A DNA stretch of 59,302 nucleotides from a bacterium (GTDB taxonomy: Bacteria > Bacillota > Clostridia > Oscillospirales > Acutalibacteraceae), in assembly GCA_020624805.1 (NCBI GenBank), contig JAHKVW010000034.1, positions 1 through 59,302 on the forward strand, given 5' to 3'. The translations under genes were made by a program, and so were the position numbers. The notes beneath the pieces were generated by a model. The model worked only from the letters and a program-made list of their open reading frames with translations. It was not told the origin of the DNA and made no database searches. Below, piece by piece: positions 9,574 to 18,269 of this stretch (the first letter of the stretch is position 1; every line of letters begins with the position of its first letter).

Positions 9574-9692
9574 CTAATCACTGACCACTGATCACTGACC
9601 ACTGATCACTGACCACTAATCACTGACCACTGATCACTGACCACTAATCACTGACCACTGATCACTGACCACTAATCACTGACCACTGATCA
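9574..9692. repeat. Short tandem repeat, CACTGATCACTGAC type
   Basis: About 120 bp of a roughly 14-bp unit alternating ACTGACCACTGATC and ACTGACCACTAATC. It stops exactly at the dprA stop codon. A degenerate shorter version lies at about 7388-7425 before topA ends. No unique spacers, so this is not a CRISPR array. Confidence 0.9.
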
Positions 9693-10802
9693 CTATACGA
9701 TCCGGTACATCCTGCCTTTTTCGGCTTTGATCAGCCCTTCGAGCTCCAGCTCGGTCAACGCCTGTAAAACGACGTTCACCGGGAGCTTGACGGCGGATGT
9801 GATCGTATCGATATGGACAGGCTCGGCTGTGACGGCATGATAGACCTTCACGGCGTCCGGGCTGACGTCGATATCGGTTTTATGCGTGGGGACTTCCTCA
9901 ACGATATCGTCGGGATCGCCCTCCAAACGGAACTGCGGATAATACGAGATGATATCGGTATAATCCGTGACAGGGATCGCGCCGTCCTTGATCAGCGCGT
10001 TGGTGCCCTGTGAATAAGGCGAGGTGATATTGCCCATCACGGCGAACACATCTCGGTTCTGTTCCAAAGCGTTGCGCGCCGTGATCAGCGAACCGCTTTT
10101 CGCGCCGGCTTCGATCACCAGAACGCCGTCGGACAATCCGGAGATGATACGGTTGCGTTCGGGGAAGGTGTATTTGCCCGGCGGATAATCGGGCGGGTAT
10201 TCGCTGATAAGCGCCCCGCGTTCGGCGATAGTCTTGCGCATACGGGCATTTGCCATCAGATAAGGATAGTTGATGCCGCAGCCTAACACGCAGAGCGTCA
10301 CGCCGCCGACCTCCAGCGCCGCGGTATGGCTCAGGCTGTCGATACCGACCGCGCCGCCGCTGATGATGATCACTCCCACCTTCGCGAGTGAGCCCGCGAG
10401 CACATGAGAGGTCTTCTTGCCGTAGGCGGTCGCGTTGCGCGTACCGACGATGCCGATGCTCAGACAGCGTTCAAAATCAGGCAGCCGCCCTTTCATATAT
10501 AATACCGCGGGCGGATCGTAGATATCCTTGAGCTTTTCGGGATAATTCGGATCGTCCAGCGACACGATACTGATACCGAGCTCGTTGCACCGCGCGATCA
10601 CCTCATACGCTTTTTCTAAAGGCGTAGCTTCAAGAGCGGAAATATCCTTGTCGTTCAAAACGCCGGATAATCGCCACTCCATGACCCCGCCCTGATAAAA
10701 CGCGGTGATATTCGGATAGATTGACGCGAGCGCCTTGCACTTGGGCGTGCTGTAGCCGAGTGCGAGGCTGAGCCAGATATAGAATTTTGTCGCGTTGGTC
10801 AT
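9693..10802 (-). CDS. dprA: DNA processing protein DprA
   Basis: Binds incoming single-stranded DNA and loads RecA during natural transformation. 369 aa from the ATG at 10802, chosen because it overlaps the stop of the upstream methylase as ATGA; an in-frame start at 10895 would lie well inside that gene. The Rossmann-like core has GIVGTRNATAYG (about 118-128) and SGGAVGIDSLSH (148-159). A C-terminal winged-helix segment (VVLQALTELELEGLIKAEKGR) follows. A ComEA-like protein is encoded at 16.2 kb, so parts of a competence apparatus are present. Confidence 0.95.
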   Translation of the reverse strand: MTNATKFYIWLSLALGYSTPKCKALASIYPNITAFYQGGVMEWRLSGVLNDKDISALEATPLEKAYEVIARCNELGISIVSLDDPNYPEKLKDIYDPPAVLYMKGRLPDFERCLSIGIVGTRNATAYGKKTSHVLAGSLAKVGVIIISGGAVGIDSLSHTAALEVGGVTLCVLGCGINYPYLMANARMRKTIAERGALISEYPPDYPPGKYTFPERNRIISGLSDGVLVIEAGAKSGSLITARNALEQNRDVFAVMGNITSPYSQGTNALIKDGAIPVTDYTDIISYYPQFRLEGDPDDIVEEVPTHKTDIDVSPDAVKVYHAVTAEPVHIDTITSAVKLPVNVVLQALTELELEGLIKAEKGRMYRIV

Positions 10803-11584
10803 TTTTTCATTTCCCAGAGAATGATACTTGCGGCAACGGAAACATTCAGCGATTCCGCGTCGCCGCGCATCGGGATATACAGCCGATGGGTACACGCCTC
10901 AATGGTCTTGGACGTGATGCCGTTGCCCTCATTGCCGACAACAGCCAACACCGCTCCCTCGAATGTGCAGTCATTCAAAGAAACGGAGTTTTCGTCGAGC
11001 ACCGCCGCGTAGGTCATGCCGAACGCGTTGAAGCGTCCGATCAGCCCGGGCAGGTCGTCGGTGATATGGATCGGCAGTCGGAACACCGCGCCCATACTGC
11101 CGCGCGCTACCTTGGGCGCGTAGATATCACAGCAGTCACGGGTCAAAACGACCAGATCAACGCCCAGCGCTTCGGCGGTTCTCAGGATCGTGCCGAGGTT
11201 GACGGGATCCTGTACGGTCTCCAAAGCCAATACTTTTCCATTATTCTTAATTTTATCAAAGTCGATGGTTTTGTCAAGTGTTTTTATGATGAACAACACG
11301 CCCTGCGGCGTTTTTGTATCGGATACCGCGGAAAAGATGCTGTCTTTGAGCAGGAATGTTTGATCCGTAACGGAAGCGGCATCCTGTACAAAAGAAGCGT
11401 TCTTCGCGTAAAAGCTCTCGGAAAAGAACGCGGAGACGATCTCGGCGCCGCTCTTGATCGCGTCGCCGCACAGGCGCAGCCCCTCCGCGACAAAAACGCC
11501 CTCTTCCCTGCGGAAGGACGCGGAGGAAAGGAGCTTTTTGATGGTTTTGATTCGTTTATTTTCTTTAGAAGAAATTTGTTCCAT
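10799..11584 (-). CDS. TrmH/SpoU-family RNA 2'-O-methyltransferase
   Basis: SPOUT-class RNA methyltransferase, probably acting on rRNA or tRNA ribose. 261 aa. The N-terminal substrate-binding region (RREEGVFVAEGLRLCGDAI) and the SpoU core are both present, with VQDPVNLGTILRTAEALG, GNEGNGI and IPMRGDAESLNVSVAASIILWEM, the last forming the trefoil knot that binds S-adenosylmethionine. It is coupled to dprA by a 4-base overlap. Resembles RlmB and TrmH relatives; the exact target nucleotide cannot be read from the sequence. Confidence 0.93.
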   Translation of the reverse strand: MEQISSKENKRIKTIKKLLSSASFRREEGVFVAEGLRLCGDAIKSGAEIVSAFFSESFYAKNASFVQDAASVTDQTFLLKDSIFSAVSDTKTPQGVLFIIKTLDKTIDFDKIKNNGKVLALETVQDPVNLGTILRTAEALGVDLVVLTRDCCDIYAPKVARGSMGAVFRLPIHITDDLPGLIGRFNAFGMTYAAVLDENSVSLNDCTFEGAVLAVVGNEGNGITSKTIEACTHRLYIPMRGDAESLNVSVAASIILWEMKK

Positions 11585-11590
11585 AGTATT

Positions 11591-12695
11591 ACCTGTTGTG
11601 ATGTGTGTCGTGTGTATCGATTGTAGGGACGAGCATTGCTCGTCCGCGTGGCAGAAGCGTTTGTTTCCTATCTAATGTTTTCGGTTATCGAAACGCCCGT
11701 CATTCTGCGGATGGTCAATGACCATCCCTACGGAAGCAGACATTTGCTTCGCATTGAGATGACATCTGATTCAACCCTTTCGGGAGGAGCAGACACGCGT
11801 GCCACGCCCCTCCCCTACAGTAAACGCTGCATAATACTTGTAGGGGTCGACATTTATGACGACCCGCGGAAGGGCGTTTGATACGCTATGCGTTTGGGTG
11901 ACATTCAATAAACGTTTCAGCATATTTGTAGGGGAGCGCCTTGGTGCTCCCGCGGCAGGGCGTTTGATTACGAACCATGTTGGTCGAGGAAAGGGAACAT
12001 TTCCGTAGGGACGAGCATTGCTCGTCCGCATGGTAGAAGCATTGTATTCCTATCTCACGTTTTCGATAACGAAAACGCCCGTCATTCTCGGACGACCGGT
12101 GGTCGTCCCTACGGAAGCTGTCATTTGCTTCGCATTTGGGTGACATTCAATGAACGTTTCAGCGGATTTGTAGGGGAGCGCCTTGGTGCTCCCGCGGCAG
12201 GACGTTTGATAACGAACCATGTTGGTCAAGAAAACGAAACATTTCCGTAGGGACGAGCATTGCTCGGCCGCATGGTAGAAGCGTTTGTTTCCTATCTAAT
12301 GATTTCGATTATTAAATCGCCCGTCATTCTGCGGATGGTCAGTGACCATCCCTACGGAAGCAAGCATTTGCTTCGCATTGGAGTGACATATATTGGATAG
12401 GTTACGGTACGTCGGCAAGCGCCGTACCCTACGGAGAAATAGATCTGCTTCGCGTTTGGGTGGCATCTTGACAGACGTTTCGGCGGGAGCAGACACGCGT
12501 GCCACGCCCCCGCCCTACAATAAACATTGATTTGCTCCGCGTTTGGGTGATATCTTTACATACGTTGCGGGATGTCGCAAGCGTCATCCCCTACGATAAA
12601 CATTTTCTGTGCTTCGCGATAGAACGGGATCATATCCGTCGTTTTCGGATCGTCAAGACGCCGACCCCTACCATAAAATAATATATGACGGCGGA
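11591..12695. repeat. Repeat family E mosaic, gene-free
   Basis: Over 1.1 kb without a credible gene, made of about ten hairpin units such as GTAGGGACGAGCATTGCTCG, GTAGGGGAGCGCCTTGG and TACGTCGGCAAGCGCCGTA, joined by linkers like TTGCTTCGCATTTGGGTGAC. Units alternate in both orientations, and two carry the GACACGCGTG tip palindrome. A smaller block of the same family lies at 30.6-30.86 kb. Small ORFs here are translated hairpins. Confidence 0.85.
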
Positions 12696-12699
12696 CAAT

Positions 12700-12727
12700 A
12701 TAAAAGCGTTTGGGATGACCCAAACGC
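12700..12727 (-). terminator. Intrinsic terminator of infC-rpmI-rplT
   Basis: Minus-strand stem GCGTTTGGG/CCCAAACGC with a TCAT loop followed by TTTTAT, 14 bases beyond the rplT stop. It separates the ribosomal operon from the repeat mosaic. Confidence 0.85.
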
Positions 12728-12740
12728 AGTTATAGCTTTT

Positions 12741-13091
12741 TTATGCGTTTTTAACCTGCTCTACGAGAGCGGTGAAAGCGGCGGGATCGGCGATCGCGAT
12801 CTCGGACAGAACCTTGCGGTTCAGGGTGATGCCGGCTTTCTTCAGACCGTTCATAAAGGTAGAATAGTTGGTGCCGTTAGCCTTGCAGCCGGCAGAGATA
12901 CGGGTGATCCACAGTCTGCGGAAATCTCTCTTCTTCTGCTTGCGGCCGATGTAAGCGTAGTTACCGCTCTTCATCACCTGCTGCTTCGCCATCTTAAAGT
13001 GCTTACTTTTTGCACCGTAATAGCCCTTAGCGAGCTTTAATGTCTTTTTTCTTCTCTTGCGAGTCATCATCGCGCCTTTAATACGTGCCAT
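12741..13091 (-). CDS. rplT: 50S ribosomal protein L20
   Basis: Primary 23S rRNA-binding protein and, in Bacillus, the autogenous repressor of its own operon. 116 aa, normal size, with the expected basic N-terminus ([22 protein letters not shown]) and C-terminal globular part ([21 protein letters not shown]). Third gene of infC-rpmI-rplT. Confidence 0.98.
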   Translation of the reverse strand: MARIKGAMMTRKRRKKTLKLAKGYYGAKSKHFKMAKQQVMKSGNYAYIGRKQKKRDFRRLWITRISAGCKANGTNYSTFMNGLKKAGITLNRKVLSEIAIADPAAFTALVEQVKNA

Positions 13092-13133
13092 TTATCTTTA
13101 CCTCCGATAATTCTAAAGTCAATTAAGCGTTGA

Positions 13134-13331
13134 TTATTTGTAGGGGATCAGGCGCTTTACCTGAGCTACATTGGTCTTATCTGCGACAGCAGTCTTTCTC
13201 AGACCTCTCTTACGCTTGGTGGTCTTCTTGTTCAGGATATGGCTCTTGTTAGCGTGAGCGCGGATAACCTTACCGTTCTTGCTCAGTTTGAAACGCTTCT
13301 TCGCGCCGCTGTGTGTTTTGATCTTAGGCAT
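13134..13331 (-). CDS. rpmI: 50S ribosomal protein L35
   Basis: 65 aa, very basic, beginning [20 protein letters not shown] as in all L35 proteins. It has a strong ribosome site (AGGAGGAA) before the ATG. A family D repeat is inserted between infC and rpmI (13353-13399), inside the operon, so the mRNA must carry it. Confidence 0.98.
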   Translation of the reverse strand: MPKIKTHSGAKKRFKLSKNGKVIRAHANKSHILNKKTTKRKRGLRKTAVADKTNVAQVKRLIPYK

Positions 13332-13352
13332 ATTGATATTCCTCCTTTTAAT

Positions 13353-13399
13353 CGGTTGAGATTGCCGCGGGCTGACAGCAGTCGAGCCCTTGCAATGAC
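13353..13399. repeat. Repeat family D, inside the infC-rpmI gap
   Basis: Starts GGTTGAGATTGCCGCGGGC and ends CTTGCAATGAC, with a small palindromic middle. It sits just upstream of the rpmI ribosome-binding site. Confidence 0.75.
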
Positions 13400-13409
13400 T
13401 TTGACTTTG

Positions 13410-13937
13410 TTACTTGGTGGGCTTAGTGGGCTTGGGAGCCAGGAACATGATCATCTGGCGGCCGTCCAGTTTAGCGGGACGTTCGATATTCGCCTCTTCG
13501 GCGCAAGCGTCGGAAAAACGCTTCATGATATCATAGCCGTACTCGGAATGTCCCATCTCTCTTCCGCGAAAGCGGATAGAAACCTTGACCTTATCACCGT
13601 GAGCCAAGAATTTTTTGGCGTTCTTGAGCTTGGTGTTAAAGTCATGAGTATCGATATTCAGGGAGAGCTTAATCTCCTTGACCTCGACGGTATGCTGATT
13701 TTTTCTCGCCTCTTTTTCACGCTTCGCCTGTTCAAAGCGATACTTGCCGTAGTCCATGATCTTGCAGACAGGCGGCTTCGCCTGGGGCGCGATCTTGACG
13801 AGGTCGAGATTCTTTTCGTCCGCGATATGCTGGGCGTCGGCAGCCGACATAATGCCGAGCTGAGTGCCGTCAGATCCGATTACGCGTAACTCTCTGTCAC
13901 GAATTTCCTCATTGATTTGAGGTTCCTGTTTAGCGAT
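13410..13937 (-). CDS. infC: Translation initiation factor IF-3 (ATC start)
   Basis: IF-3 checks initiator tRNA and start-codon pairing on the 30S subunit. 175 aa from the ATC at 13937, which sits 7 bases after a perfect GGAGGTG and gives the typical N-terminus KQEPQINEEIRDRELRVIG. The frame stays open upstream to an ATG at 14147, but that stretch is the regulatory leader, not protein. A rare start codon is the rule for infC, because IF-3 discriminates against it and so limits its own synthesis. The C-terminal domain (VKVSIRFRGREMGH) is complete. Confidence 0.95.
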   Translation of the reverse strand: MAKQEPQINEEIRDRELRVIGSDGTQLGIMSAADAQHIADEKNLDLVKIAPQAKPPVCKIMDYGKYRFEQAKREKEARKNQHTVEVKEIKLSLNIDTHDFNTKLKNAKKFLAHGDKVKVSIRFRGREMGHSEYGYDIMKRFSDACAEEANIERPAKLDGRQMIMFLAPKPTKPTK

Positions 13938-14105
13938 GTGTAAGCACCTCCAAAGTTTCTTTAACAAATGAAAAAGCGGACAGAAGGCTCCGTCCGCATA
14001 CAATACAAAGATAAGGGAAAACTCCCCGATTGTATTGACCCGTGCAGACGACACCCCACAGGTGAAAGCCGTATCCGCAAGAATTACGGATTTCCGCTTT
14101 ACTTT
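13938..14105 (-). promoter_or_regulatory. infC leader with attenuator (L20-leader type)
   Basis: The minus-strand leader contains a stem built on CAATACAA/TTGTATTG and, closer to infC, a terminator hairpin GCGGAC-loop-GTCCGC (13976-13997) followed by TTTTTC. In Bacillus subtilis, L20 binds such a leader and promotes termination. Similar control is inferred from position and structure. Confidence 0.75.
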
Positions 14106-14178
14106 GTTTTCGTTATGTATTATAATATCTTCAATATTGTTTGTCAAGAATTATTTTTGTAAAAAAATAGATTATACT

Positions 14179-14430
14179 GTTTTCTAATAAAACAGCTTAG
14201 CATCTGTTGCGTCTAATTCCGTAGAACTTTGTTGTCGTCGTCGCTCGCTGTACTCGCTGAGAGTGGTCAGGTGTGACCACTCTTGTGCTCGTGTTGCGGC
14301 TCCTCCTCTCCCCACCGCGCAGGGCGCGTCGGGGACCCCGAGATTTGCCATACGTCAGTATGCCCGCGTCGTCCGCCTCGTTCTACAAAATTATCCGTTA
14401 ACATCTGTTTAATCCGTTTTATTAGAAACC
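14179..14430. mobile_element. MITE-like element carrying repeat module M
   Basis: Ends TTTCTAATAAAAC and GTTTTATTAGAAA are near-perfect inverted repeats, with a second inner pair CGTAGAAC/GTTCTAC. Between them (14220-14345) lies module M: a CGTCGTCGCTCGCTG start, hairpin GAGTGGTCA/TGACCACTC, GCGGCTCCTCCTCTCCCC, a second hairpin and GGGGACCCC. The same module occurs inside repeat C and inside rnpB. This explains most of the gap between infC and the CAAX protease gene. No transposase is encoded. Confidence 0.75.
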
Positions 14431-14526
14431 AGTATTATTATAATAAAAACAGATCAAAATGCGTTGCCGCGTCCCTCAAAAAGTGTGATGACGGCAAAAG
14501 ATCAAGCAAAATGTAGGTGAAACATC

Positions 14527-15579
14527 GTGCAATATTATCCGCAACCGACACAATATCCCTATCCCCCGCAGCAATATATACAGCCGGTCTATTATCCGCC
14601 GCAGCCCAGTCCCAAACAGCAGCGTGAAAACACCTATCGCCGCCTGCTCAGAAAAAACGCCAACAGCGTGGGTACGCTCCTGCTCCTGTTCTTCGGCGCG
14701 GAATTGGTGATCGGTGTTATCATGGTACTGATATTGACCCTGCTGGGGCTTCAAGGTCAAGGCTCGACGGGAGAATTGATCCTGCTGGAAAACGGCGCGA
14801 TCTCCATGATCGTCTTTTTCGTCGTCGGCGTCATCTACTGTCTGATCCGCAAACTGCGTTTTGCTTCTATTTTTCCTTTTGAGAAAATAGGTGCGGGATT
14901 TTTGACACAATTATGCGTGGTCGGACTGACCTTCTCGCTGATGAGCAACTACGTCGTGTCTTTGGTCAACGGCGTTTTCGGACTGTTCGGCGTTGAGAAC
15001 ACCGGCGGCAGCTTTGAAGTCGGCGATCAGCCGAATGTCCTTTTGTACCTTTTGGTCGTTGCGGTTCTGCCCGCGTTCGCGGAAGAATTCGCCTTTCGCG
15101 GCATCATCATGGGCGTGCTCAGACCGTATTCGGAAGGGCTGGCGATCCTGATCTCCTCCGCGGCGTTCGCACTGATGCACGGCAACTTTGTACAGCTGCC
15201 GTTCACCTTCTGCTGCGGACTGGTATTCGCGTTCATCGACGTCAAGGCCAACTCCCTGCTGCCTTCTATCATCATCCACTTTTTGAATAACGGACTGTCC
15301 GTTCTTTCAGATATCCTTATCTCCTACAAGATATTGGATGAAGCAACCGCCAATATGTGCTACGGCATCCTCTTTGTGATCCTCGGCATCCTCTCATTCA
15401 TCTTTATCAAGCGATTCGTCAACAAGGATGACGGCAGCTTTTTCACGGTCAAAAACGGCAACACCGTACTGCCGTATAAAGAGAAGGTCAAGACGGCGAT
15501 CACCTCCCCTACCCTGATCGCGTTCGCCGCCGTGATGGTGTCCTATAGCCTGCTCACCCTGATCACAGGCGCCGCGTAA
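14527..15579 (+). CDS. CPBP (CAAX-like) intramembrane metalloprotease
   Basis: Polytopic membrane protein of 350 aa with a GTG start after AGGTGA. The N-terminal 30 residues are a cytosolic Tyr/Pro/Gln-rich tail, followed by about eight membrane segments. Protease motifs of the CPBP/Abi family are present: EEFAFRG with Glu186, Glu187 and Arg191, His218 in ALMHGN, and His251 in IIIHFLNN. Relatives act in prenyl-protein processing, bacteriocin self-immunity or envelope stress; the substrate here is unknown. Its stop overlaps the tadA start by one base. Confidence 0.9.
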   Translation: MQYYPQPTQYPYPPQQYIQPVYYPPQPSPKQQRENTYRRLLRKNANSVGTLLLLFFGAELVIGVIMVLILTLLGLQGQGSTGELILLENGAISMIVFFVVGVIYCLIRKLRFASIFPFEKIGAGFLTQLCVVGLTFSLMSNYVVSLVNGVFGLFGVENTGGSFEVGDQPNVLLYLLVVAVLPAFAEEFAFRGIIMGVLRPYSEGLAILISSAAFALMHGNFVQLPFTFCCGLVFAFIDVKANSLLPSIIIHFLNNGLSVLSDILISYKILDEATANMCYGILFVILGILSFIFIKRFVNKDDGSFFTVKNGNTVLPYKEKVKTAITSPTLIAFAAVMVSYSLLTLITGAA

Positions 15580-16019
15580 TGGATGAAAGAATGATGGAGC
15601 GGGCGCTCAAGCTCGCGCAGGAGGCCTTTGACGACGGCGAGGTGCCGGTAGGCGCTGTCGTCGTACGCAAGGGCGAGATCGTCGGCGAAGGAAGGAATCG
15701 CCGTGAAAAAGGCAAAAACGCGCTGTATCACGCGGAGCTTGAAGCGATCGATAACGCCTGTAAACATTTAGGCGGCTGGCGGCTGTGGGAATGTGAGCTG
15801 TATGTCACCTTAGAGCCCTGCCCCATGTGCGCCGGCGCGATCGTCAACGCGAGGATCCCGCAGGTCTATTTCGGCGCGTATGACCCGAAGAACGGCTGCT
15901 GCGGCTCGGTGGCGGATGTGCTGAATCTGCCGCTGGCGTTCCATCCCGCTTATCAGGGCGGGGTGATGCAGGAAAAATGCAGCGGGATATTGAGCGAGTT
16001 TTTTAAGCGGCTGAGATAA
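15579..16019 (+). CDS. tadA: tRNA-specific adenosine deaminase TadA
   Basis: Converts adenosine 34 of tRNA-Arg(ACG) to inosine. 146 aa. Zinc and catalytic residues are His51 and Glu53 in HAELEAI, and Cys81 and Cys84 in EPCPMCAGA. Translation appears coupled to the upstream protease gene by the overlap TAATG. Confidence 0.95.
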   Translation: MDERMMERALKLAQEAFDDGEVPVGAVVVRKGEIVGEGRNRREKGKNALYHAELEAIDNACKHLGGWRLWECELYVTLEPCPMCAGAIVNARIPQVYFGAYDPKNGCCGSVADVLNLPLAFHPAYQGGVMQEKCSGILSEFFKRLR

Positions 16020-16053
16020 TACAGGCAACGGAACAATCGATCATCGTCCGACG

Positions 16054-16173
16054 TATCAACCCTCAGTCACCGGACGTGCATGTCCGGCGACAGCCCTCCT
16101 CAGCGGAGGCAGCAGACCCTTTTGTCCGCTTTGCGGACATTTCCCCTAACAGGGGAATCTCCTTAGGAAAGGG
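16054..16173. repeat. Composite hairpin repeat related to family B
   Basis: Begins CCCTCAGTCACCGGACGTGC and ends GGAAAGGGAGCC. It contains several paired tips (GTCCGC/GCGGAC, CCCCT/AGGGG). Looks like a longer variant of family B. Confidence 0.55.
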
Positions 16174-16197
16174 AGCCTCAAAGAAAGCATCAACAAT

Positions 16198-16539
16198 ATG
16201 AAAATCATCAAAAACGGTACGATCATCCTCATTATCGGCGTTGTCGGACTGATCGCCGTCATCGGAGTGCTGCTGTATTTGCAATACACCTATGAACAGC
16301 CCGCGGGGAGTTATACCCCCGAAGAGATCGCCGAGATCAAGCCCGATCCGATCAACATCAATACCTCCTCCTTGGAGGAGCTGTGCAGCCTGCCGGGGCT
16401 TACGGAAAAGCAGGCGCAGAGCATCATCGATTATCGGGAACAAAACGGAGATTTCGGATCCGCCGAGGATATCCTGAAGGTCAAAGGGATCGGTGAAAAG
16501 ACATATCGCAGGTTCGCCTTTTTCATCACAACAGAATAA
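16198..16539 (+). CDS. ComEA-like helix-hairpin-helix protein
   Basis: 113 aa: a short basic N-terminus, one membrane segment (about residues 8-28), then a ComEA-type double helix-hairpin-helix with ININTSSLEELCSLPGLTEK and FGSAEDILKVKGIGEKTYRR. Proteins of this design bind DNA at the cell surface in competence. With dprA at 9.7 kb it hints at transformation ability. No clear ribosome site precedes the ATG. Confidence 0.85.
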   Translation: MKIIKNGTIILIIGVVGLIAVIGVLLYLQYTYEQPAGSYTPEEIAEIKPDPININTSSLEELCSLPGLTEKQAQSIIDYREQNGDFGSAEDILKVKGIGEKTYRRFAFFITTE

Positions 16540-16550
16540 ACAGATAAAAA

Positions 16551-16572
16551 GCGCTTCGGATTCCGAAGCGCT
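16551..16572 (+). terminator. Palindrome, probable terminator of the ComEA-like gene
   Basis: AGCGCTTCGG/CCGAAGCGCT stem, 11 bases after the stop. An almost identical palindrome lies at 16918-16941 after the convergent PLP enzyme gene. Confidence 0.6.
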
Positions 16573-16917
16573 TCAGCTTGTCAAAAAAACAATAGTCAGG
16601 AACAGTACGTCTATTATCCTCCCTCTGACGAGGGAGGTGGGCTCGCTTGCGAGCTCGGAGGGAGAGATAACGATTTATAACAATGATTCTTCGGCTTTTG
16701 ACTCAAGCCGCATTTTAAGTGCCTTATTTCACGGTATTGAGTCAATCCTTGCTTTTCACTATATCGCTGCGTTATCTCTCCCCCGCGAACAAAAGCAGAT
16801 CACTCTTTATAAGGTTCTGCCCGCATGCCCCCTCGTCAGAGGGGGCTGGAAAAGACACGCGCCCCCGCGACACGCTTGTCCGTCAGAGGGGGCTGGAAAG
16901 GTTTTTCTACAGACCGA
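16573..16917. repeat. Gene-free block of hairpin repeats between twin palindromes
   Basis: Contains CCTCCCTC/GAGGGAGG hairpins and two copies of CGTCAGAGGGGGCTGGAAA, plus a GACACGC-type sequence. Bounded on both sides by the same AGCGCTTCGGATTCCGAAGC palindrome, so the whole block may be one composite unit. No gene seen. Confidence 0.55.
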
Positions 16918-16941
16918 AGCGCTTCGGATTCCGAAGCGCTT
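16918..16941 (-). terminator. Palindrome, probable terminator of the PLP enzyme gene
   Basis: Minus-strand stem AAGCGCTTCGG/CCGAAGCGCTT just past the stop at 16947. Confidence 0.55.
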
Positions 16942-16946
16942 AATTG

Positions 16947-18203
16947 TTACTGTTCTTTTTCAACTTCCTGCGCGGCGAGCATAACGCTGATCTTGGCGGT
17001 GGCAAAGGAGATGCCTCCCTGCAAATACACCGCGTACGGCTCTCTCAGCGGCCCGTCGGCGGAGATCTCGATGGATGAACCGAGGGTAAAGGTGCCCGCC
17101 GCCATGATGACGTCGCTGTCATAGCCCGGCATGGGCGACGGCTGCGGCGTGACAAAGCTGTCGATCGGCGAACCGCTCTGGATACCGCGGCAGAAAGCGC
17201 AAAGCTTTTCGGGCGTGCCGAGGGTGATTACGTCGATGATATCGCCGCGGCGCTGTTGATGATTTGGCTCAACATCGTAGCCGAGCACCTCGAAGAGCGC
17301 CGACGCGAATACGGCGGTCTTGATCGCCTCTGCCGTCGCGACAGGGGCATGGTAGGCGCCGAGGTACATCTCGCGCAGGGTTCCGAGCGTACAGCCCAAC
17401 TCCCTTCCCGTGCCCGGTGTAGATAAACGATAAGCGCACAGCTCTACCAGATCGGCTCTGCCCGCGATATAGCCGCCGGTAGGCGCGATACCGCCGCCCG
17501 CGTTCTTGATCATGGAGCCCGCCATCAGGTCGACGCCGACCGAGATGGGCGATTCATACTCCGTGAACTCTCCGTAGCAGTTATCGAGCATGATAACGGT
17601 ATCGGGAGATAACGGTTTGACAACGTCACAGATCGCTTTGATCTCCTTGATTCTCAGCGAGGGGCGTTGCGCATAGCCCTTGCTGCGCTGGATATACACC
17701 ATTTTGGGCTTCTTTTCGACTACCGCCTTTTTGACGCCCTCGAGGTCAACGGTACCGTCGGAGAGCAGATCGACCTCGCTGTATTTGACGCCGAAATCGA
17801 TCAGCGATCCCGAACATTCGGTGATGCCGATCACTGGCTGGATGGTATCATACGGCGTGCCGGTCACGCTCAGCATCTCGTCGCCGGGGCGCAGTACGCC
17901 GAACAGCGCGACGGTGAGCGTATGGGTGCCGCTCAAAAAATGCTGACGCGCCAAAGCGTCCTCCGCGTCGAACACATAGGCGTAGATCTTATCGAGCGTA
18001 TCTCTGCCGCGGTCATCGTAGCCGTAGCCTGTCGAGCCCGCGAACATCGCCTCGCTGACATGGTATTCCTGAAACGCCTTGAGCATCTTTTGCTGGTTAT
18101 ATTCTTTGATCCGCTCGATCTCTTCAAAATGCGCGCGGCACAGCTCCATCGCCTGATCGGCGGCGGAGCGTATTTTTTCATTGATTTCAAATAGGTTTTT
18201 CAT
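16947..18203 (-). CDS. Methionine gamma-lyase family PLP enzyme (aluminium resistance protein family)
   Basis: 418-aa fold-type I PLP protein of the family often labelled aluminium resistance or YnbB-like, related to cystathionine beta/gamma-lyases. The PLP lysine is Lys233 in GSMIKNAGGG, and the ring-pairing aspartate is Asp207 in MLDNCYGEF. The characteristic N-terminal FAGSTGYGYDDRGRD and SGTHTLTVALFG are present. The reaction is not established for the family. In other Firmicutes the gene lies near hfq/miaA or glnA, which are not seen here. Confidence 0.92.
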   Translation of the reverse strand: MKNLFEINEKIRSAADQAMELCRAHFEEIERIKEYNQQKMLKAFQEYHVSEAMFAGSTGYGYDDRGRDTLDKIYAYVFDAEDALARQHFLSGTHTLTVALFGVLRPGDEMLSVTGTPYDTIQPVIGITECSGSLIDFGVKYSEVDLLSDGTVDLEGVKKAVVEKKPKMVYIQRSKGYAQRPSLRIKEIKAICDVVKPLSPDTVIMLDNCYGEFTEYESPISVGVDLMAGSMIKNAGGGIAPTGGYIAGRADLVELCAYRLSTPGTGRELGCTLGTLREMYLGAYHAPVATAEAIKTAVFASALFEVLGYDVEPNHQQRRGDIIDVITLGTPEKLCAFCRGIQSGSPIDSFVTPQPSPMPGYDSDVIMAAGTFTLGSSIEISADGPLREPYAVYLQGGISFATAKISVMLAAQEVEKEQ

Positions 18204-18269
18204 ATTCTCTCCATATGGCGGAAAACAAATTCCTTGGTACGAGGGCGGGGTGTTGTACCCTTTTTAATC

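Noticed and set aside
9574..9692. Possible CRISPR array
   Set aside because: The repeats are directly abutting 14-bp units without unique spacers, and no cas genes are present.
11771..12505. Several 60-90-codon frames in the repeat mosaic
   Set aside because: They read through hairpin units and resemble each other only because the DNA is repeated.
13938..14147. Longer IF-3 starting at the ATG at 14147
   Set aside because: The extra 70 residues are not IF-3-like and come from a leader with an attenuator. The ATC at 13937 has a perfect ribosome site and gives the standard N-terminus.
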